The notes under the pieces: model-generated
Told to the model about the DNA's origin: nothing
Database searches by the model: none
Seen by the model: only the letters and a program-made list of their open reading frames with translations
Program-made: the position numbers and the translations under genes
NCBI GenBank assembly: GCA_034766995.1
Contig: CM068314.1
Location: 16,587,701-16,651,700, forward strand
Direction: 5' to 3'
Length of the DNA stretch: 64,000 bases
From: Acanthacorydalis orientalis
Taxonomy: Eukaryota > Arthropoda > Insecta > Megaloptera > Corydalidae
Shown here: one piece after another, positions 15,064 to 28,652 of the stretch
Layout of the letters: each line of letters begins with the position of its first letter
Position numbering within the stretch: the first letter of the stretch is position 1

Positions 15064-18000
15064 TTTTAAGAATCTTATATAATTATAAATGCATTTATGT
15101 ACTTTTTAATTAATATTGTTTTCTAGTTTTCATAAATGGATAGAAGCATGTTTTTAAAAATATGAAACAAAATTGAACTTCTATCTAAAACATTAAGTCT
15201 TCAATAAAATGTATGACTAATTCAATAAAATATTTACTTAAGATTTTTCTATGCATCATCTTGTTGTTCAATAAATTAACTTCATTCATATTTGACATAT
15301 TTAATAAAGTTTTGTTGTTTTCGCTAATTTAATTCAAATTATATTTGCTCAATCGATCTTCTCTCTTGAAATTTGTTTTCATTTAGTCGATCTCTAAAAA
15401 TATAATGCACAAAGCGACCGTATTTATTTTATTAAATCAATTAATATTTACACATCGTCTCTATGATAAAACATAACGACACCCGCTCACATCTACACCA
15501 ACCCCAATGGCCTTGTTGACATAGCCTATACGACAAACAAACAAAACCGTTTTATGTGTATTTGTATGTATTAGTTTGTATACGTATATGTATGTACATG
15601 AACAAGTATGTGTGTTCACAAACACCATCCATTTCCTGATAGTCGCATGTTTTATACAACTCTATCGAACAGTTATAGAGCTGGTACATCGGATTGGATG
15701 TCTGGATCGGATGTCTATACTAGCGGAACAAAGTTCTAACACAGATGAAGAGACACGAAGCAACGTCGAACCGGATCGTATGCCCAGAGGTGATGATGAA
15801 TGTGGTGGAAAATAGTGGCTATCGATCACGTAATCAATGACGTGTGCAAGGTGTAGTGCCATTTCGGTCACTATAGCTTTTTGGTATGGGGGGTGTTGAT
15901 TTCTAAACGTGACATTCGCCGACCTCGCACATATGTACTCGTCCGTACATTGTGAATATTTCAATTGACCTCATTCAATGGTTATATTCCAAGTTTACAA
16001 TATGCGTCGTGTTCAAACGACATGCTGTATATTTCAAACATACACCTTTTATACATTTTGAATAACGTGTAAAATTTAAACTTCTGAACATTTATACATT
16101 CTGTAAAAATATATATACACTCTTATTTCTTTCAAAAAAAAAAAAAAAAACATTTTTATTCCATAACTTTCTTAAAGGTCGTCAACTTTAAAGTACAGTT
16201 AAATATTACATGAAATAACATTCGAGTTACATTATGGATTTAAACCTACTGTCAAATAATTATTTGAACATTATAACAATACTAAAAAAAATATTATTAC
16301 ATTAGTTTGAAAACAAATATTTTTTTCAATCTTGTTACCTTTTTCCATCGTATTTATTTGAAAAAATCCGAGCTTTTCATGATTTGAAAATGTGACGTTA
16401 ATATATATTTTCCGTATTTTTATTCTGTTGTACAACGAAATAAATACAATTTTTGTTATTCTGTTTTCAACATATTATATGTGACAACAAATACATCCAT
16501 ATGTTATAAGTAGAAAACATAAGGGGATGCCACAAGTTGACTGGAAACATTGGTATATGGCTTGACAAAACATTTTATTTCGTACAATAATCATACATCA
16601 TTTCAATTACATTCGGACGACTTATGCATCTATTCAACAATATCATTCCAAGACATGTATTTTGTTTATTATTATTTTATTACTGTAATTTCCTTTGCGT
16701 TATTACACTTAATCTACTATATATATAAAAATTTGTTTATATTAAAACAGTGCAATAATTAAGAAATTCTCTTATATTTTCCTCATCAGTTTTTGATGAT
16801 TTGATAAAAAAAGATATTGACACAGATTTTCCAGTCGTTGCCATTAAGTTTTTTCTTTAACAAATTCATTACAGTACGATTTTTTCATGCGGAGTTTTCT
16901 TATCGCAGCATATGGTTCAGTCTTAGCAGACAGCGGGAAGGGGTTCGATAATAGGGCAAGGCTATTCATCACTTAGGATGTGCCGCCAACTCTGATCTCT
17001 TGCCAGTGATTTACATTCCCCGATAGGCTGCAACCAGGACGACCAGGCACAGCGTACTACTACGGCTTCAGAATAAAATGTGATCTCCCCCATATTTCAT
17101 CTAAAGGCACGGCGTGTGCGCACTTTTTCATTAATATAGAATTTCATAGCGGAATGCTTTTTTATCCGCTGAAATAAAAAAAAGAGATCTACGTGTGTGA
17201 TTAATGGATTTTCTATATCAATTGATTATCATTAAGATCAGTTCAAGTATAATAAAATAAATGAAATTACAAAATTGACAAAAATAACAAATACAATACA
17301 TAAAATAATAGAATTTAATTTTAAAAATACTAAAACATCTGAAAACATTATTCATCGATTGTTTCATATTGAATATATAAGAAGTAACAATAAAATCCTT
17401 GTAATCATATAATTCTGCATAATATTTAAACCAATAGCATGAAAAGAAAATTCATATTTTTAAAAAATACAACTTTCATGAAAATACTTCAGAAAAAATT
17501 ACCAACAATAAAAATGTTAACCTCAAAAAAATTAACATCGATCACCTACTGCAATAGCAGGATAACTAAAAAATCACACTTTCGGTTAGAATAGATTTAA
17601 ATTTAGAATTTAACTTAAAAGTGAAACGAAGTATATGTTTATGTATCTCTTATTATTTTTTTTATGTTGTAAACACAGACAAAAATTTTAATGTATTTCT
17701 TAATTAATTTTCTTTTCAGTATTATTTTGTAATAAATATAGAACACATATAAATATGAATATAAATTTATATTCCTCTTTTAATATAATTTTCAGTCCTT
17801 ACTCATATACTAATAATATATTAGAAAAAATGTTCTTTACAATATTATTTAAAAAAGTAATACTTAAAAATATTTTACAAAAATGAAAAGATTTCAATAT
17901 TGTATTTTTTTGATATTTTTAAATAAGTGACAATTTATGATCATATAAAATATTGTAATAAATTTTAATACAACGATTCGTTTAATTAATAAAGTATGTA

Positions 18001-18083
18001 TCAATGAATCACTGTCCTATTTTCATTGATTAAAAATTACTTTAATAATTTAATGATTTATAATAGTTCTTATACATACATGC

Positions 18084-18130
<47 letters not shown>

Positions 18131-18736
18131 TTAAGATTTAATTAACCAGCGACAATTTTTCATTACAAGTTTTCAATATTAATACAGGTTATCATTAGAT
18201 GAACGCATACTTCAATTATTGGTTTTACCAGACATTGCACGAGACAAGTGATTGCACCCTGTGGCTTTTACAAAGCTCCGTGCAGTGAGAACCTATCCAT
18301 CGTTTGTCATAACCCGCGGCGTAACGTCAACCTTGTACGATCGTATACATTTTATAGCTCTTTCATAAATCCCTTGTAACTACCAGTAGCCGAAAGCTAT
18401 ATAACATTCAGTACTAACACCTATAACCAACGAATCGCACAATCACAAACAACTTAATACATCTAATTAACTCTATATTACTCATTATTGTGGGTGTCTG
18501 AAAATAAAATTAAAATTAATATGAAATATATTTGAAAATACGTACATACAGCTATTTTAATTACACACATGTTTCATATTTGAAATTACTCATGTACATC
18601 ACTTTTGCACTTAAACAATTTCAAAGAAGGTAGTCTAATTAAATATTTTTTATTTCAAAAGTAGATGCAGGTATGAACTGCCACAAATATCTTTATAAAA
18701 ATTACATCATTTGAGTTACATTAACAAATAGGTAAT

Positions 18737-18780
<44 letters not shown>

Positions 18781-18955
18781 TAAACTAAATATATTTCTAT
18801 CATATTGATCATTTAAATTTTTAGTTATATATAATTCTTTGTTGATTTTTTTATTTTCGAGGTTTTAAAGAGCAGAAACGTATCTCTCTAGACTTTAAAT
18901 CTCTGAACATGATGGAATTTCCATTAAAATACATATTTTGATTGGTTTTGAGCAA

Positions 18956-19014
<59 letters not shown>

Positions 19015-20400
19015 ACTAAATATATTTCTATCATATTGATCATTTAAATTTTTAGTTATATATAATTCTTTGTTGATTTTTTTATTTTCGAGGTTTTAAA
19101 GAGCAGAAACGTATCTCTCTAGACTTTAAATCTCTGAACATGATGGAATTTCCATTAAAATACATATTTTGATTGGTTTTGAGCAAAAAAAAAATGTTGT
19201 GGTTTATTTATAAGAAAATATTTATCTATGAAAGTGGATGTAGCCTCAGTGACAAAAACTCTTATAACATTTATTTTTATAACATTTTTTTAAAAATATT
19301 TTCAAAATTCAAAACTGATTTCAATTATTCGTTTCAGGTGGAAGACAAGACTAGGTCACTTAGAGCAGCACGTCCTACACAGTCAATTCATAAATCAGAT
19401 CAAGGGTAAGTACCACACGCATATATTTTCTTTAATTCTCCATAAAACCCTTACACCCATTCTATATATTCTACATTTTTTATACAACGAACGTGTGCTA
19501 AATTACCGTAAACCTGGCAAATATGAAGCGATCTAAATGACATATTGTCGCATTCGTTGCTATAGCCTAATAAAAAGTAACAACGAAAGCACTGGTTTCT
19601 CACACCGCCATGAAATGCATAAATATAACGATGTCGTGTATTGCTCTTTATTCAGTCTCCTTTTCATACAGATATTAAACGGAATGTGTTGTTCTTTGTC
19701 ATACTGAGACGTGATAAGTAACGTCTGCGGTGGAACGAGTAAAATACGGGGACACTGATGACTAATTTGTCGAAATTCTCGTTGTCGAGGGAAATGCTAG
19801 AAACGCGATAAGAAACATGATTCTCGTAGGCTTGTACAATATAGTTGATGCCTTTGTACACCATATCTCAAAACAATGTATGTACGATTCTTTTAAGATA
19901 TTCAAATATATACTAATCTAATTATTTTCATTAATTAATCTGTTTTTCACAATTGATAGAATTTTCCTTATATAGATATCTTTTCTCTTTCGTTTTAATG
20001 AAAGAAATTACAGCTTTTCCATATTAATAAACATGTAAATATATTTATTTATCATTAATTCTTTAGAATTATATGATTTTTTTTATAAATTGTGTTCAGC
20101 CTTGATTCAAAAATAAATAGGTTATTTCTAAAAAAAAGTACAATTTTAAACTTTAAAGATCTGTAATGTTTTATTTTCCTTTTTTTTAAGATTTTTTAAG
20201 ATGAGTAATATACTTTTTGACACGAAAATAAAATAATTATTAAATCTATTAACCTAGATACAGTGATATTTCTTTTAATGAAATTCAATTTCAAATTATA
20301 GCAATACGATTTATATATGCAAACTTTCATGAAAATTTATGAGCTTTAAAATTAATTTACTTCCATTAGTCATAAATATGATTGTTTATTATTTGGAATA

Positions 20401-20431
<31 letters not shown>

Positions 20432-20488
20432 CACAATAGTAAATACAGCATTAAATATAAAGCTTATTTACCATTTTATATTACAAAT

Positions 20489-20519
<31 letters not shown>

Positions 20520-21098
20520 ATGTTTGGTTATAATTTTAGCACTTTATAAAAATAAATATTTATATATGTATATATATATATAAATAAAAAAATCCATATT
20601 GAAATTTTAATTGTTTTTCACAAGATACAAACTATCAATCAGCAATCATAACAAATGATTTAAAAATAATGTAAAAAATTCAAAAATAATTGCCAATCTT
20701 GGCCACGACATAAATCATTTCGTTACAACATTTCACCCTAGTAAAATATGAGTGAGCAACTAAAACAGGTGCCAAAGAGCGAAGTTTTATGACCGTTTCG
20801 ATTCCGAACGCAATCTATCGATAGAGCTTGCTCTCGAAAGGCCTTCGTAGATTTACATTTCTGATACCGATATAATTGCATGTGTAGGTGTTGCCCGGTC
20901 TCCATTGGATCAGCAGTTTTTTCCTGCTGTCGTACAATGCCATAAATTATTCCTTAGATATTTTTTTTCCTTTTGAGATTTATACCGATATGGATTTCAT
21001 TGAATTATTGGTATATATTCGTATACCTTTTTTTCTAAAAAGTATGTGCCTATATATTTTTAAATTCCGACAAGTTTATAATACATACACACATATAC

Positions 21099-21168
<70 letters not shown>

Positions 21169-24100
21169 GTGTGTACGTACATTTTTATCATATTCGGATT
21201 TCGTTTATAAATATATATTTTTACATAATCATGTATTTATTTATGATATTCACTGAATTTTAAACAAATTACTAGTTTTATTTATCTAAAAATTATTTTT
21301 TTTTACATGTAATTTATTAATAATTATTGAAAATAAATGCAAACTGTTTTTTGTCGTAATTGACAAATTTATAATATATTTGTTTTTAGTAAGATAGTTC
21401 TAAGTCTCCAAAAAATGAATAAAAGACTACTATTACGATACAATTTGTTTATTATAAATTCTATATTAATCTAATTTGACAATAAAAATATATATAAAAC
21501 CCTAATGTTATACTAAAATCAATGTTAAATCTCTAATTGTAGTAAATATGTAGGTTAATCTAAAATATATATTTTACTAGATAGTGCTATAACGGGTTAA
21601 GCAAACTTAACATTGTTTTAAGAAAACATAGTAATCTATTACAAAACATTTTATAGTGAAATATTATTTCAATTAAGAGTCTTAACTAATTCTTCACTAC
21701 ATGCAACCTCGCATGAATTATCAGATAACGCAATTAACTGATACTTACCATAACATGGCTTAATCACTTCGCGACAGGTATAGAAATATCATTCTTTACA
21801 ATTGTATATTTGGAATTAATTTGTAAATATTCTACAATGGAAATTTAATTGATAAAAAGTAACGTTAAAATTGAAAATTTACATTATATTCATTTTGGTT
21901 TCTCACCAATTCATTCAAAAGTGTTTCCTTCGCATATTATAATTGTCGTATAATAAAAACAATTTATAATACAGTTATTAAACTAATTTCAATAAATTTT
22001 ATTTAAATTTTTTTTATCGTATTTGAATAATAATAGCATAAAAGTGATTAAATATTATAAAACTGTTTTCTTATTTAATTAATACTTGTTTGTAAATATT
22101 TTCCTTTGTTCTTTCACAAAAAAATATATTAGATCAAACGTTAACTTTTCATGGTGTTTAATATCTATAAATAATATTTTATGAAAATATGATAATTACA
22201 GATGTAGTATATATATATATACATATGTATTCAATTAAATTAATATTTATACACAAAAACTCAGTTATCACTAAACGTTTTCTTATCATTTTGATTTCTT
22301 TAGTATGCAGCTCTAATAAAGTGAATGAGTTTTATCAAACAATTAATTTATATTAAAAACAAATCATTCGGAGATATTGAGACATCTGTACAATCAATAA
22401 ACATATTTAAAATAAAATTACTTCTTCAATAGTAACTGCAAACATCTACTTAGAAGAGCAGATTCAATGACAGATTTCAATAAGGAACAATACTTAATTT
22501 TGTTTACTTATTCTACTCCTCAGATTATTCTTAAACGAATTCAATAGACAGATATATAATAATATTTAAAACACAAATACGCTGTGAAGATGGTAATGAA
22601 ACAAAAACCTTATCAGCATAAAAAATATTATTTATTGAATTTAAGAATTGGTTTGTTTTTAAATAATATGATAAAATCAATGATATCAATTACAGTGATT
22701 TCGTGTTCACAGTTGTATTTGTATAAATGTAGATGTGTGTTTAAGAATGAAATATTGATACAAATAATATTTTTAAATAATGTCGTAATAGTGTGGTTGT
22801 GACATCCCTTAACACTAGCTTACATTTTAAAGCCAACTCTCCATAAAGCTGAGATTTTGTGCGTACATAAACCTTCTACTACTTACTTATACCGGCGAGG
22901 CAGTGCGCGTAAATCAAGCGAACATATATCACATGTCGGTGATAAATCAGCCGCGGCACACCGTACCACGCGTCTCGACGCCTTAGACTGCCACTGTTTC
23001 CAGCTGGCACCTTCTCGGAAGCAAGCTGGTGCCTTTGACCCGCGGTCCGTTCACATTTTGTATGAACACAATCCCTCCCGGTCGACTAAAAAGCAATCTG
23101 ACGTGCGGTAGAAAAAGTTTCAGACGAGATTGTACACCGACACCAGTTTCGAAATCTGCTACTACACACCCTGGCTACCTGCTGAGAATTGTTATATTTT
23201 CGGCTTGGAATTTTTGAATGATGAATATTTTCGTGTATTTGAATTCATTGAAATATTTTGCAGTTGTTATTTTGCGATGGAATTGTATAGATTTTTAAAC
23301 GAAAAAATATACTCTGATATTTTTTTAAATATTATTTTTTAAAAAGAGTTTTATGTTGTAATGGAAAATATATGAGAGATAATTGTATTTTTAAGCTCTT
23401 CTCAAATTATTTTTTATACTTTTATATAGGGTGATTCAATTTAGGCTTTTACATAGAAGTATTGAAAGAAGGCTCAGGAGTTAAGAAAAGTGATGTAATT
23501 TTTTATTTAATATTTTTAGTTCAATTCAATACTAAAATACAATTAAAATAAAAATTTTATTGGGGGATAACATGTTTTTTATTTTTGCGTTTTTGATCAA
23601 TACTTACAGAAGCCTAAGTTGAATCACTCTATAAATGATATGTCTTCTTCTTCAGATAATTATTTAATTATATGAACAACAAGATAATTTTATAATAAAT
23701 TTTTAAACGATTTCTCATTTTTCAAGGCTCTCATAGAAATAAATCAATATAAAAAATGTCTAATTGTGTTCGTTGTTATGAATTATTTCATTATTTGCTA
23801 TATATATATATATACAAAATAAAAAAGTGAAACAACTGACTTTCATTTCAATGAAGAACTTTTTAAACATTAAACATATTTACACAATAATGCTCTAAAA
23901 TAATTATTACTGCACGATTAAAAAAAACTCTTTTTATATCAACAGAAAATATTGTTGTATTTAAAAATGCTCATAATAAATTTGTATGCAGCATTAATGA
24001 CAACTCTTAAGTAAAACACATATTTAATTGAATTCGACATATTTATTTAAAAAAAAATATTTTTTCAAAAAAGTTAAAATTGTACTTAATTAACAATTAT

Positions 24101-24976
24101 TGCATTACTTGTTATTTTTTAAACAAATTATTAGTTAATCTATTAATATTTTAAGCTTGTTAATTTAATTGAAATATATTTTGGATATTCTAATATGTTA
24201 TAATTCGAAATTTGCTTAATTCTTTTATTTATCGTCATACACTAGCAAATAATTGAAATAAAAAGTACTTTAAAGAATTTAAAAAAGTGGTTTTTGTATA
24301 TTAAAACATATTATTTACCTCTACTGCTTAATAAATAAATGATTTATTTGTGTACACATAAATGTTAGATTCGTATACAATTTTGAACGCTTTTAAATTC
24401 ATCGACATTCTATTAGCGTTTGAATCAAACAAGTATGGAGTATTTGCGACGATGGTTGAGTTAATGTTTTAATTTAACGATATCAAACAACTTTGAGCTA
24501 GACGTCTAGTATAAAGTCTGTGAATGCACTGAACATCGACTCCCAGCCTACAATTCGGCTCGTTCAATCAACCGACTCGTGAATAGTATATATATGTCTT
24601 ACGTCCAGCCATAGATGTAAATTTGACAAATCATCTATCGACATATACATGTAAAATATTTGAATATTGGCAATCAGTTATCTTCTTCCAATATTATTTT
24701 GTCAAGCGGAATTTATTTTGTATATAACTTAATTTCTTATCATTTTGTTAGTTTAGTGTGTAAGAAAACCATTCTTTCTGCAAGAATTACAGTTGAAAAA
24801 TAAGCTTTCTATTCGAATAACAGAAAATTGTATATATTCAAATATTTCTGTAATTTTTTTTACTCAAAGGTATAATATGTTTTTATTTATTAAAAAAACC
24901 ACTAAAATGAAACCGATTTATTAATCATTTTAAATGATTTTTTTATAATTTCCTGCTTAAATACGCAAATGAATTT

Positions 24977-25008
<32 letters not shown>

Positions 25009-28000
25009 TAAAAATTGTAGTTTATGCAATAGTAATTTGTAGAATTCTGAACAGAGGCAATATTTACTGTTTTCCTTGACAAATTATATTTTTCGCTACT
25101 CTAGATGTATTAAATAATATGGTTATTATAATGAATTATAATATTAATTAATTCTATATTTTTCTATCGTTATATTTAATTTTTACTAATAATTAATAAT
25201 ATAAATCTAATTCAATATTGATGTGATGTTTACGTTTTTAAAATTATGCATTACTTATAATGAGTTTAAATGTTTTTGATAATCAGTTTTTCTTAATAAT
25301 GTGGTGGAGAGTTAGTTTCTTATTTATATGTAAATTATTTTCTTTTATTATTTAATATGTTGATATCCATAAGATAAATTTTCGTTTACTAAATCTATAT
25401 GAGTCTTTCATTATATAAGTCTAATTTCAATTGAATCCGATATCAAATATGTATTAACTGAAATGTAATGCATCTAACTAATTATTTACATCTGTGACCC
25501 AGTCACTCAGTGCTGTGGGTACTTACATCGCCTGTGTACATGTAGTCAAGCTTAATCGATATGCATACAGACTGCAGCAATGAAATTAGAATTGGGGGAA
25601 AGAAAACACGAAAGACAGACGACGGACGACGGACAGAGAGGAATATGATTGTAGTATGAGGTTGACGTTCGAATCTCCAATAAGCAACACCCCAAACGTC
25701 TACCCGTCAACCCCAAACCCGAACCCCGTTCGGTGACGGCGTCGTCGCGGGAAACTCAAATTAGTCCATTCGACCGTCTTCTCCGTTCTCATCGGAATAC
25801 AAAAATGTTACGGGCTGAGCAGTCGGAGCTGGCTACTTATTATTCAGAATATCCAATTACAAATAATTGTAAAAACAGAAATTAATTTGTTCTGATTGAA
25901 TGATCCATGTTTCTGCCAAGATCTGCTCGCTGTTCTTGATATTATTCAAATTTCACAGCATTGAGAAAATATTTTTATTCGTCAAATGATATCGATGCAA
26001 TATTGAAATATAAATATTATTGTATTTTATAGAAACGTGTTTTCACTTGATGAAGATATTTTTGTTCAAAAAGTAATTTGAATAACTTTTTACATTAGTG
26101 TTTTATACTTATGAAATTTTATATTTTATTCGTCTGTTAGTTACTTCGAACATGATTTTAATATCGTGGAACAACACTATTTTTTCAATCTTTTCTTATA
26201 TTTTCCCATTTTAATTTTTTACAAATATCCATACAGTACCTATGTACTACTACGAATAATACTTTAATATAAAATTTGATTGTATTTTTTATTAGTGTTT
26301 TCAGCTTGTAATCTGTCTTTTTTACGAATTGTTACAGTAATATTTTTTTTATTTATTATATGATTGAAAACAATTTAGTTACAAGATATAAAAAGGTTAG
26401 AAATTTTCTAAGTAATTAACCTTATTATTATTTCCTAATAAAGATTCTATTTACCTTTAATTATTTATTGTTTACTATATTTTTAGACTTTAAAAAATTG
26501 ACATCATATTTCTTATGGTACAACATTGAAGAATTAAATAATATTATCTTTATATAAAGAAATTTTCAATATATACGTTTAAAAATATATTGGCCAATCA
26601 AATATTTACAAAATATATGAATTTTATTTCTTTTCTTTAGGCATGTTTGATATGACTTTTAAAAAGTTTTAATGAATATTAATATTTAAATTTCATAAGC
26701 TAAAATATACATTGACTTATATGTAAAAAGTACGAACAACTTTCAATTCAACTTAATACGCAAATAAATCAAATGTTTTTTTTTAGTTTTCGTTCATGCA
26801 AAACATAAAATATCACCTAAAGTTACTTTTATATTTCAAAAAAACAACATATTCAAATATTGTGATTGTTCCTAAAACAGTTCCTCATTCAACTGAATAT
26901 AATAACACTGACGAATATTTAAAATGACTGAAGCGTTTACTCCATTTGACACATTTCATATTTCAACAAAATAATAATCCTTTTAAACGACGACATTCAA
27001 AACGTTTTATTTCTGAAATTAACAAAAATTGAGAATGAATGAGATCGGTGCTACGCTGTTGCTATCGTATTTAGAAGTTTGACTATTTAAAAATATATGA
27101 AATGCATTAATTAGCATTTCCACGAGATTGGAGTTTCATGTCGGGACGTCTCAATGCCGGCGGCTCCAGCTGCCGCCGTCTATGAGGGCTACAAACCCCC
27201 TCGCGCGCTTTTCATGTCCCAGATTTCAAGAAACGAGAAGGTACTTACATTCGCCTTATCAGCATATTTAATTGTAATTATTGATATGAATGACATAATG
27301 ATCACGCAAAAATGTAATTGCTTTTATCGCTTGATCTCTTGCAAATATACATATATCAATAGTCTTTTGATTCGCAAGAATTCTTTTTCGTGTTTTTATT
27401 TTGTTTTTATATATATATTGAATACTATACGTTTTTTAATTTCATATAATTATCTTTAATATGATACATTGCGTACATTAAGTTAATATGAAATCATTTT
27501 TTTCATTTCTTATATTTTTGAATTTCAAAACAATCGTTTATAATTGGACATTATTGAAGTCAAGAAATGAATATAAAGAACAATAACGATCTAAGTAATT
27601 GTTTAATTTTAAATCCGTTAATAAATTATTATTAAATGAAAATATAATATATACACTGAAACACCCGCATAAAAGATTAATTTTAATTTTGTTTGAAGCT
27701 GTTTACAAATTAAATTTTAACGAAAATTGACATCACGAAAATATCTTATCTACGGAACACCACTCATGTGACCACTTCATTAAGTTGCCGTTCACAATTC
27801 GTTGGAGTTTTTAAAACAATACGCTGGCATTTGATTCCACTGGTATTATTTCACCTGACAAGAGTTGTCAAATATAATCCGAAACAAAAAATAATTAAAT
27901 AAAATATGTTTTCCTTTTCTCATGATTCGATACCAAATACTTCACGTATAATAATCACGTTGGAATCATGCAGCAAATTTGGGGTGGATTGTCACGGCCA

Positions 28001-28602
28001 CACGCCAAAGTCAGGGTGATTCCCGGCGCCTACACCACTCCACAATATCCAGTGGCAGAGATTGCGGGTTGACCGCGCGGACAACGGCTTAGCACGGCTT
28101 TGCGCCTGTTTTGTGCATATCGGGGTGATGACAAGCGAACCACCGCCATTTCTGTCCCAAGCTCACTCATCTGCCTCTCACGAACAAACACCCTATACGA
28201 CGCTTTCACCACTCGAGAAAACAGTCAGCACATGCACGATGATATGGTGTGGTGACTGGGGAGATTCTGACCAGTAGACTAGTGGAGGACGACAACACAA
28301 ATGGAAATTCAAATTAAAACACTAAGTGCGGAAAAAAGTAAGCTGTAATCTGCGAATTATATAAACGAATTTTTACGTGAAATCACACGACGCATGCATA
28401 CGGTCATGATAAAAGGTGTCATAATACAGAGGGATTAAAATGAGAAAATTAATTGGTTTAAAGTTGAAGTGTTTGCATTGGATTATAACAAGGCAGTTTT
28501 TTGTCATAAACGAAAATATATTTTACGTGTGACATTAAAAATTAAATACAAATTATTTTTAAATAAATATATACATGCATGAAAGCAAACACGCACACAT
28601 AT

Positions 28603-28652
<50 letters not shown>

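Larger units (their letters stand above)
3843..19337 (+). other. Intron 1 of the MYT1-like gene (15.5 kb)
   Basis: GT-AG intron between the start exon and exon 2. It is AT desert with many (TA)n tracts, interrupted by GC-richer islands at about 4290-4830, 6130-6490, 7500-7960, 9840-10020, 12310-12760, 13200-13480, 15470-15960, 16890-17130 and 18220-18440. It contains one foldback MITE (11593-11797) and a 231-bp tandem duplication (18776-19190). No coding sequence on either strand is convincing. Confidence 0.65.

Noticed and set aside
16134..16150. Poly(A) as the tail of a retroposed gene
   Set aside because: No coding or SINE-like sequence precedes it and no target duplication was seen.
27154..27240. 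Ala/Pro-rich ATG frame ending at a donor-like GTACTT
   Set aside because: Its exit phase (0) cannot join exon 3 (needs phase 2), and the donor is weak.
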